A stretch of 5,032 nucleotides of DNA from Limisphaerales bacterium (GTDB taxonomy: Bacteria > Verrucomicrobiota > Verrucomicrobiia > Limisphaerales > PALSA-1396). Each line of letters starts with the position of its first letter. Within the stretch, counting starts at the first letter, position 1. Location of the stretch: positions 1,961-6,992 of the forward strand of contig PLJQ01000123.1 of assembly GCA_003140275.1 (NCBI GenBank), given 5' to 3'. A program made the translations under genes and the position numbers. The notes below the pieces were generated by a model. The model saw only the letters and a list, made by a program, of their open reading frames with translations. It made no database searches and was not told the origin of the DNA. Below are positions 1-5,032 of the stretch, piece by piece.

Positions 1-368
1 TCGCCCGTAATCCAGGGCGAATACAGATGTGCCTCGTGATGGTGAATGCCGAGGAACGGCCTCCGTAACGCGAAGGCCATCGCTTGCGTTGCCTTAAACC
101 CGATCATCAGGGCGTTGGGCAAGCCAGGACCTTGGGTTGAGGCGACTGCTTCCAATTGGTCCGGCGTCACGCTCGCAGCGCGCAAAGCAGCTTGTGCGAC
201 CGGCATCAAATTACGCAGATGCTCACGCGCCGCCAACTCAGGTACAACGCCACCATATTCAGCGTGAAGTTGGACTTGCGACGAAACCAGATTGGTTAGC
301 ACCCGCCCGTTTCGCACCAGCGCCACACTGGTTTCGTCACAGGAGGTTTCGACGGCAAGCAAGGTCAT
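1..368 (-). CDS. tsaD: tRNA N6-adenosine threonylcarbamoyltransferase TsaD, N-terminal part (runs off the left edge)
   Basis: TsaD transfers the threonylcarbamoyl group from threonylcarbamoyl-AMP to A37 of ANN-decoding tRNAs (t6A), working in the cytoplasm with TsaB and TsaE. The first 122 residues are visible, about a third of the usual ~340. They begin MTLLAVETSCDETSVALV, the N-terminal strand and phosphate-loop signature of this ASKHA-fold family. Next come GGVVPELAAREH (39-50), the TQGPGL glycine motif (78-83) and HHHEAH (109-114), in which H110 and H114 fit the HxxxH metal site. The ATG at 366-368 is chosen because the conserved ETSCDE box sits at the normal distance from it. No clear Shine-Dalgarno sequence precedes it. 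It lies 96 bases downstream of the S41 protease gene on the same strand. There is no frameshift or stop in the visible part; truncation is only by the window edge. TsaD rather than the shorter, inactive paralogue TsaB is supported by the intact HxxxH and ETSCDE motifs. Confidence 0.95.
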   Translation of the reverse strand, partial: MTLLAVETSCDETSVALVRNGRVLTNLVSSQVQLHAEYGGVVPELAAREHLRNLMPVAQAALRAASVTPDQLEAVASTQGPGLPNALMIGFKATQAMAFALRRPFLGIHHHEAHLYSPWITG

Positions 369-464
369 GCAAACGGTAAACAGCGAATTGCGCGCAACGA
401 GTGAAAACAACCCGTCGGCCTGGCAACACTTAAATTTCAAAATCCGCCGCTCGAACTTCGATAT

Positions 465-1799
465 CTATTTGACCGCGATTTTTTCCGCGGCCTTCTTCGT
501 CGCCTGGTCTTCGGCGGAAGTACGATGGGTGTAGAGCGTGATTCCCTTTAGCAAATCCATCGCGCGATCAAACTGAACGTCGCGGGAATTTTTGACCCGC
601 TCACGGTCCTTTTCCTCCAAGAATTCAATGCCACCCGGAGATCGCTTCGCCGCCACATCGCGCTCCTCATCCTCCGACATGGGCACGATTATGTCCGGCG
701 TAATCCCTTCCTCGTGGATAACTTTATGGCTGGGAGTGTAATATTTGGCAGTGGTAAGTCGCAACGCCGAACCGTCCTGCAACGGCAAAATGCTTTGCAC
801 CGAGCCTTTACCAAAAGATTTTTCTCCGAGAATTACGGCGCGTTTCAAGTCCTGCAAACAACCGGCCACAATTTCCGACGCGCTCGCGCTGCCCAAGTTA
901 ACCAGAATTACAATCGGCATGTTATGCAGTTCGTCCCCACGACCCGTGGCGTAGCGAAAGGAGGTCTGAGCGGCGTTGCGTCCTTCCGTGGTCACCACCA
1001 GTTCCCCGCGCGGCAGGAATTTTTCACACACGGCGACCGCTTGATCGAGCAAGCCGCCGGGGTTGCCCCGCAAATCGAGAATCAACGATTCCATTCCTTG
1101 CTTCTTGAGTTTTTTCAACGCTCCTTCGAGGTCTTCACTGGTCTTTTCTCCGAATTGCACGAGGCGAATGTAACCAATTTTGTTCTCGCCGAGCGGGAAT
1201 TCGCGTTTGCCATTGAGGTCCTTGACCATGTCCACCTTGATGATCGCCCGTTTCAGTTTCAGCTCGGAAATCTTGCCGGAAGAAGGCCGCAGAATGGTCA
1301 CGCTCACTTCTGTGTCCGGCTCGCCGCGCAAGGTTTTGACCGCATCCGGCAGACTCATTTTTTCCGCGCTCTTGCCGTCGATCTTGATGATGCGATCGCC
1401 CGTCAAAATGCCGGCGCGAAAACCGGGGGTGTCATCCATTGGCGCGACCACCGTCACGAAATTGTCCCGCATGGAGATCACGATGCCCAAACCACCAAAC
1501 GCGCCTTGCGTGTCGTTTTGCAATTCCTTGTATTTTTCCGGATCCATGAATTCGCTGTGCGGATCCAGCGTGTTGATCATTCCTTTGAGCGCGCCATAGA
1601 CCAATTCCTGATACGTGATCTTGCCGCCATCGACATAATCCTTGCGCACTCGTTCCATCACGAAGGAAAAAAGCTCCAAGCTCGGATAGGCCGAATCCCT
1701 GTCCGCTGCTTGCGCGGAATAAAAATAGATCCGCGCACCCACCAGAAGATTCAGCCCCAGCGCCACCATCAGCAGCCCGTATAAAATGCGTCTTTTCAT
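465..1799 (-). CDS. C-terminal processing protease, S41 family, with PDZ domain
   Basis: This is a serine protease of the CtpA/Prc group, which trims or degrades exported proteins from their C-termini in the periplasm or at the cell wall. Of its 444 residues, 1-31 are a basic start (MKRR), a hydrophobic stretch (about 5-27) and a possible cleavage site after SAQA, so it is either a secreted protein or membrane-anchored. A helical N-terminal region (about 40-95) with the family motif LDPHSEFMDP follows, then a PDZ domain (about 98-175, with GGLGIVI and GDRIIKIDG). The S41 catalytic core contains LDLRGNPGG (241-249) and SASASE (304-309). By alignment of motif spacing with E. coli Prc, the catalytic residues are S306 and K331 (in FGKGSVQ), with Q335; all are present, so it should be active. 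The tail from about 375 is charged and Lys/Glu-rich, and has no recognised domain. ctpA is a possible name, but subfamily assignment is not safe by eye. It follows ispD after 94 bases that contain a possible promoter of its own. Confidence 0.95.
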   Translation of the reverse strand: MKRRILYGLLMVALGLNLLVGARIYFYSAQAADRDSAYPSLELFSFVMERVRKDYVDGGKITYQELVYGALKGMINTLDPHSEFMDPEKYKELQNDTQGAFGGLGIVISMRDNFVTVVAPMDDTPGFRAGILTGDRIIKIDGKSAEKMSLPDAVKTLRGEPDTEVSVTILRPSSGKISELKLKRAIIKVDMVKDLNGKREFPLGENKIGYIRLVQFGEKTSEDLEGALKKLKKQGMESLILDLRGNPGGLLDQAVAVCEKFLPRGELVVTTEGRNAAQTSFRYATGRGDELHNMPIVILVNLGSASASEIVAGCLQDLKRAVILGEKSFGKGSVQSILPLQDGSALRLTTAKYYTPSHKVIHEEGITPDIIVPMSEDEERDVAAKRSPGGIEFLEEKDRERVKNSRDVQFDRAMDLLKGITLYTHRTSAEDQATKKAAEKIAVK

Positions 1800-1820
1800 A
1801 TCAGTTGAAATTTACTTCTG

Positions 1821-1864
1821 GCAGACCATAAGTCCGGAACCGGCAATTGGCAAGGATGGTCTGC
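1821..1864. repeat. Perfect 9-base inverted repeat bracketing the candidate promoter
   Basis: The arms GCAGACCAT (1821-1829) and ATGGTCTGC (1856-1864) are exact reverse complements separated by 26 bases. One arm overlaps the candidate -10 box and the other lies two bases upstream of the candidate -35 box. It could be a split operator for a dimeric regulator. Alternatively, in read-through RNA from ispD, it could be a stem with a large loop ending 21 bases before the protease start codon. On the minus strand no T-run follows, so it is not a typical intrinsic terminator for ispD. Confidence 0.5.
1825..1853 (-). promoter_or_regulatory. Candidate sigma70-type promoter for the S41 protease (and possibly tsaD)
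   Basis: Read on the minus strand, TTGCCA (1848-1853; five of six matches to TTGACA) is followed after exactly 17 bases by TATGGT (1825-1830; four of six matches to TATAAT). Transcription would start around 1818 and leave an untranslated leader of roughly 20 bases before the ATG at 1799. The 94-base gap after ispD is also larger than the gaps between the upstream genes. Such matches arise by chance, and the promoter consensus of this organism is unknown, so this is a candidate only. Confidence 0.4.
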
Positions 1865-1893
1865 GATTTTGAGTTGTTTATCTGCAAGCTGGG

Positions 1894-2577
1894 TCAGATT
1901 AAACGCTTCAACAAAAGATCAATGAAAGGCAAATCTTCCGGCACCGTCACTTTTGGATTGGGGCGTGCGCCTGCCACAAGTTTGACCGGCTGACCGATCA
2001 ACTCACAAGCCGCCGTATCATCAGTGACTCGTAGTCCCTTTTCACGCACGGCGGACAGCGCGCGGCGGATTACTTCCACACGAAACGTCTGTGGCGTTTG
2101 GACCGTCCAAAGGCGGGCGCGATCCAGCGTGCGCATCACTAACTTGCCATCAGCCGATTCCTTGATCGTGTCAGTCATCGGTTGAGCGGCCACCGCCGCG
2201 CCGATTTCGCGGGCAGCTTGAATCGTCGCCGCAATCACCGCTTCATCAGTGCATGGACGCGCGGCATCTTGAATGGCGACAATCGCCGTCCCTGACGACA
2301 ACGCCTGCAAACCGTTCCAAACCGAGTCCTGGCGTTCCGCGCCACCCACCACGAGTTTATGGGGTTTTGATAAATCAAATCTCACCGCAAAATCGGTGAA
2401 CGTTGATTGCATCCCTTCGCGAATGACGAGCACGATTTCATCAATACACTTCGCCTCGGCAAACCGCTGCCAAGTATGAACCACGACGGGACGCCCGGCC
2501 ACTTCCAAAAACAACTTGTCGGTGTTCAACCCCATGCGAACCCCTTTGCCTGCGGCTACGATAATGGCGGAAACCAT
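1894..2577 (-). CDS. ispD: 2-C-methyl-D-erythritol 4-phosphate cytidylyltransferase IspD
   Basis: IspD joins CTP and methylerythritol 4-phosphate to give CDP-methylerythritol, the third step of the MEP isoprenoid pathway, in the cytoplasm. The 227-residue length is normal. The N-terminal nucleotide-binding loop is VAAGKGVRMG (7-16); R14 and K21 have the spacing of the catalytic Arg20/Lys27 pair of E. coli IspD, although the usual PKQ is DKL here. Further family motifs are GGAERQDSV (78-86), QDAARP (103-108), TDTIK (135-139), LDRARLW with TPQTF (151-165), VTDD (184-187) and PKVTVPEDL (208-216), whose K209 matches the substrate-binding lysine near the C-terminus. The start is well fixed: an in-frame TAA lies four codons upstream of the ATG. 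The best ribosome-site candidate is only a weak AAGAG. The gene lies 49 bases after recJ. The often-adjacent ispF is not in this window. The related enzyme TarI (CDP-ribitol synthesis) is a less likely alternative, since there are no teichoic-acid genes nearby. Confidence 0.93.
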   Translation of the reverse strand: MVSAIIVAAGKGVRMGLNTDKLFLEVAGRPVVVHTWQRFAEAKCIDEIVLVIREGMQSTFTDFAVRFDLSKPHKLVVGGAERQDSVWNGLQALSSGTAIVAIQDAARPCTDEAVIAATIQAAREIGAAVAAQPMTDTIKESADGKLVMRTLDRARLWTVQTPQTFRVEVIRRALSAVREKGLRVTDDTAACELIGQPVKLVAGARPNPKVTVPEDLPFIDLLLKRLI

Positions 2578-2626
2578 GGTGCTCTTTTACCGGGAGAAAC
2601 AGTGTGCGTCGAGTATTAGTCCGCCA

Positions 2627-4348
2627 TCACGCCGGTCGCCAGTCCAAAACCTTCAACTGGACTGCGCAGCGTCCGTTGTACTCATTGATCTGCGGCGCGA
2701 AGGCGAGATCGAATTGGCCGACCGGTAGCGACTCGTTGCCACCCCCCCACCAGACCGCTTCATGCGTCCCAATACCATCGGTGATCCAAAGTTTCACGTG
2801 TTGTTTGTCCGCGCCCATTTTTTGCAGGGGGCGTTGGTGCGTAAGATGGCGGGCGGTTAGTTGAACGGCGGGATTCCCCTGCCCCATCGGTTTCAGTTGG
2901 TTGAGCTCGGTCAGCCGTTCCAAAGTTAAATCGGCCATTGAAATTTCCGCATCAAGCCGCAAGGCCGGTTGCAATTGTTCCGGCTTGAGCGCGCGGCGTG
3001 CCAGATCATTTAGTCGAAGCCGCAAAGCGTCCAATTTGTCCGGTTGAACTGTCAGTCCCGCCGCCATCGCGTGCCCCCCGTGCCGCACCAGCAGGTCGTC
3101 GCACTCGCGCAGCGCCGACGCCAGATCAAATCCTTCGATGCTGCGCCCCGAACCACGCCATTGGTCACCCTCGCCGCCCACAATAATCGTGGGTCGATAA
3201 AACTGTTGCAACACGCGCGACGCCACAATCCCCACCACCCCGATGTGCCAGAGCAATTGACCCTCAACGATTACGAAATCGGTTTGCGGATTAAACCGGG
3301 CGCGCACGGCGCCGATAACTTCGTCGGTAATGCTGCGCTCGATTTTCTGCCGTTCCCGATTATGCGCGTCAAGATTCTGCGCCAAGGGCATGGCTTCGGC
3401 CAGGTCGCGCGCCATGAGCAGATGCAACGCTTGCTCGGCATTTTCCAAACGGCCGGCGGCATTCAAGCGCGGCGCAATTTGAAAACCGACTTCGTAGGTG
3501 CTGAGTTGCACGGGGGACTGCGTCACCCTTTTCAAAGCGAGCAAACCGGGACGTCGAGTCGTATTCAGCCGTTCCAGACCAATCGACACAAGAATGCGAT
3601 TTTCCCCCACCAACGGAACAATGTCCGCAATGGTGCCAAGCGCGACGAGGTCGAGCAACGGACGCAGATCAAAATCCTGAGCCGCCGACAGACCCAGTTC
3701 GCGCCCACGCTTGACGAGGGCATGAGCAAGTTTGAAAGCGAGGCCGACGGAACAGAGTTCAGTGAACGCAGGACGGCTTGAAGGCTGGATGCCAAGCTGC
3801 GGATTGACGAGCGCGGTGGCGGCGGGCGCGGGTGAGGAGACTTGATGATGATCGAGCACAAGCACGTCAATGCCGCTTTGGCGCAACCAGTCAATAGTCT
3901 GCACCGCCGTCGAACCGCAATCCACTGCGAGCAGAAGTGTGACGGAAAATCTTTTGAGGCAATTTTCAACGCTTTCCTGACTCAAGCCGTAGCCTTCGTC
4001 CATGCGATGGGGAAGATAATGGTGAACGGTCCATCCCAGCGTTTGTAGTACTTCGATTAGCAGCGCAGTCGATGTGACGCCGTCCACGTCGTAGTCGCCA
4101 AAAATGACGAGCGGTTCGGCACGGTCGCGGGCCAGGAACAGGCGCGTCACTGCCGCCTCCATGTTCGGCAGCAGGAATGGATCTGCGAGTTGTTTCAGTC
4201 GCGGTCGCAGAAAGTTTTCAATCAAGGCCGGTTCGCTGAGTCCGCGATTGAGCAGGCATTGTGCGAGCAGCCGGGAAATCTTCAATTCAGACGTCAACTG
4301 CTCAGCCAGCAGCGGTTGCGGCAGTGCCAATGACCAGCGAAATCTCAT
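2627..4348 (-). CDS. recJ: Single-stranded-DNA-specific 5'-3' exonuclease RecJ
   Basis: RecJ degrades single-stranded DNA 5' to 3' in RecF-pathway recombination, mismatch repair and base-excision repair. The 573 residues match the usual length (E. coli about 577). Domains in order: a short N-terminal segment; the DHH phosphoesterase domain with motif I FGDYDVDG (83-90, metal-binding D85, D87 and D89), DCGS (143-146), the DHH motif LDHHQV (165-170), and DLVALGTIADIVPL (233-246, D233 and D242); the DHHA1 domain with GSGRSIEGFDLASAL (399-413) and GGHAMAAG (424-431); and a C-terminal OB-fold region beginning near 468 with LKPMGQGNP (485-493). All expected metal ligands are present, so activity is expected. 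The start lies 42 bases after terC and is consistent with family length, but no Shine-Dalgarno sequence is evident. Near the 3' end a run of seven G (plus-strand C at 2742-2748) encodes part of WWGGGN (533-538). The frame is intact across it. Confidence 0.96.
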   Translation of the reverse strand: MRFRWSLALPQPLLAEQLTSELKISRLLAQCLLNRGLSEPALIENFLRPRLKQLADPFLLPNMEAAVTRLFLARDRAEPLVIFGDYDVDGVTSTALLIEVLQTLGWTVHHYLPHRMDEGYGLSQESVENCLKRFSVTLLLAVDCGSTAVQTIDWLRQSGIDVLVLDHHQVSSPAPAATALVNPQLGIQPSSRPAFTELCSVGLAFKLAHALVKRGRELGLSAAQDFDLRPLLDLVALGTIADIVPLVGENRILVSIGLERLNTTRRPGLLALKRVTQSPVQLSTYEVGFQIAPRLNAAGRLENAEQALHLLMARDLAEAMPLAQNLDAHNRERQKIERSITDEVIGAVRARFNPQTDFVIVEGQLLWHIGVVGIVASRVLQQFYRPTIIVGGEGDQWRGSGRSIEGFDLASALRECDDLLVRHGGHAMAAGLTVQPDKLDALRLRLNDLARRALKPEQLQPALRLDAEISMADLTLERLTELNQLKPMGQGNPAVQLTARHLTHQRPLQKMGADKQHVKLWITDGIGTHEAVWWGGGNESLPVGQFDLAFAPQINEYNGRCAVQLKVLDWRPA

Positions 4349-4368
4349 TGCGTTTAAGTCGGTCGGCT

Positions 4369-4386
4369 CCCGGCATCTTGGCCGGG
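4369..4386. repeat. Small GC-rich hairpin between terC and recJ
   Basis: CCCGGC (4369-4374) and GCCGGG (4381-4386) form a perfect six-base stem with a six-base loop. It lies four bases after the terC stop codon and about 20 bases before the recJ start. No T-run follows on the minus strand, so efficient intrinsic termination is unlikely. It might protect the 3' end of the terC message, cause pausing, or have no role. Confidence 0.35.
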
Positions 4387-4390
4387 TTCG

Positions 4391-5032
4391 TCAATCCTTG
4401 GATGTGTGTTTGTTTCCGTGAGTTTTGTGTTTGGCTTTGAACAGCGACGCCAGAATGGACACCAAAATGATTCCGGCCACAATTGCCAACGAAAGCAAGG
4501 TCGACAGGGTGTGACCCCAGATTTCTGCCAGCATTTTGGCGCCCATGAACACCAGCACAATCGAGAGGCCGATCTTGAGATAACGGAAATAATCAATCGC
4601 CCCCGCCAATACGAAATAAAGCGAGCGCAGGCCGAGAATGGCAAAAACATTCGAGGTGAAAACGATGAACGGTTTTTGCGTGACGGCGAAGATGGCTGGG
4701 ATGGAATCCACGGCGAAAATCAGATCGGTGGTTTCCACGAGGAGCAGCACCAGCGCCAGCGGAGTGAGGGCGAACCTCCCATTGAACCGCGTGAAAAACT
4801 TCTGGCCGTCGAAAACCGGCGCGACGGGAAAGACTTTCCGCACAAGCCGCAGCACGAGGTTTTTTTCCGGCTGCACCATTTCCTGTTTGGAGAAAAACAT
4901 TTTTGCGCCGGCAAAAACGAGGAACGCGCCGAAGACATAAAGCACCCAGTCGAATTGGCGGATCAGCGTCACGCCCAACCAGATCATCATCCCGCGCATG
5001 ACGAGCGCGCCGAGAATTCCCCAGACCAGGAC
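4391..5032 (-). CDS. TerC/Alx family integral membrane protein, C-terminal two thirds (N-terminus beyond the right edge)
   Basis: TerC-family proteins are inner-membrane proteins. Members such as E. coli Alx and Bacillus MeeF/MeeY are linked to manganese export, tellurite resistance or metalation of secreted proteins. The reading frame is open to the window edge, giving 213 visible residues against about 320 for Alx, so roughly the first 100 are missing. The first in-frame ATG inside the window (at 4999) is not the true start, because the residues before it (VLVWGILGALV) continue a typical family membrane segment. About six hydrophobic segments are visible. The hallmark is LVETTDLIFAVDSIPAIFAV (visible residues 98-117), whose acidic residues E100, D103 and D109 match the conserved intramembrane positions of the family, followed by PFIVFTSNVFAILGLRSLYF. 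The protein ends in a short cytoplasmic-type tail rich in Lys and His. The metal specificity cannot be read from sequence. Any riboswitch or promoter would lie outside the window. Confidence 0.93.
   Translation of the reverse strand, partial: VLVWGILGALVMRGMMIWLGVTLIRQFDWVLYVFGAFLVFAGAKMFFSKQEMVQPEKNLVLRLVRKVFPVAPVFDGQKFFTRFNGRFALTPLALVLLLVETTDLIFAVDSIPAIFAVTQKPFIVFTSNVFAILGLRSLYFVLAGAIDYFRYLKIGLSIVLVFMGAKMLAEIWGHTLSTLLSLAIVAGIILVSILASLFKAKHKTHGNKHTSKD

Noticed and set aside
369..464. A separate promoter in the gap before tsaD
   Set aside because: TTGAAA and TTGCCA words occur, but none has a credible -10 box at 16-18 bases.
46..534. Short plus-strand open frames at the left edge
   Set aside because: They overlap the minus-strand tsaD frame, which carries clear family motifs, and then the 3' end of the protease gene. 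They have no recognisable content themselves.
714..1784. A 356-codon open frame on the plus strand, antisense to the S41 protease gene
   Set aside because: It lies wholly opposite a gene with all catalytic motifs intact. Its translation is rich in Arg, His, Phe and Gln and shows no recognisable motif, as expected for the complement of a conserved coding frame.
1821..1885. A plus-strand intrinsic terminator made from the 9-base inverted repeat and the T-rich bases after it
   Set aside because: The loop is 26 bases, the T residues are interrupted, and no plus-strand gene ends here.
3044..3781. A 245-codon open frame on the plus strand, antisense to recJ
   Set aside because: It is the shadow of the conserved DHH and DHHA1 regions of recJ, with low-complexity Arg/Gln/His-rich composition and no family resemblance.
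4391..4999. The terC gene starting at the ATG at 4999
   Set aside because: The frame stays open to the window edge and the residues upstream continue a family membrane segment, so this ATG is an internal methionine.

Overview
The window is a compact stretch of bacterial chromosome. Five genes lie head to tail on the minus strand and cover almost all of it. In transcription order (high to low coordinates) they are: a TerC/Alx-family membrane protein whose N-terminus lies outside the window, the single-strand DNA exonuclease RecJ, the isoprenoid cytidylyltransferase IspD, a C-terminal processing (S41) protease with a PDZ domain, and the N-terminal third of TsaD, the tRNA t6A modification enzyme, which runs off the left edge. 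There are no rRNA or tRNA genes, insertion sequences, CRISPR arrays or phage genes.

The moderately high G+C, the envelope protease and the DOXP/MEP-pathway enzyme indicate a Gram-negative-type bacterium. The style of the IspD and S41 sequences reminds me of Verrucomicrobia (Limisphaerales/Pedosphaera-like). This is an impression from memory, not a search result.

Layout: tsaD (partial) 1-368; gap of 96 bases; S41 protease 465-1799; gap of 94 bases; ispD 1894-2577; gap of 49 bases; recJ 2627-4348; gap of 42 bases; terC (partial) 4391-5032. No intergenic stretch exceeds 100 bases. The short gaps in terC-recJ-ispD fit co-transcription. The gap before the protease gene holds a plausible sigma70-type promoter bracketed by a perfect 9-base inverted repeat, so a second transcription unit (protease-tsaD) may begin there.

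The genes do not form one pathway. They are housekeeping functions: metal homeostasis or membrane function, DNA repair, isoprenoid precursor synthesis, periplasmic proteolysis and tRNA modification. I found no convincing undescribed system. The most useful observations are the promoter-bracketing inverted repeat, the absence of good Shine-Dalgarno sequences before the four visible start codons, and a small GC-rich hairpin between terC and recJ.
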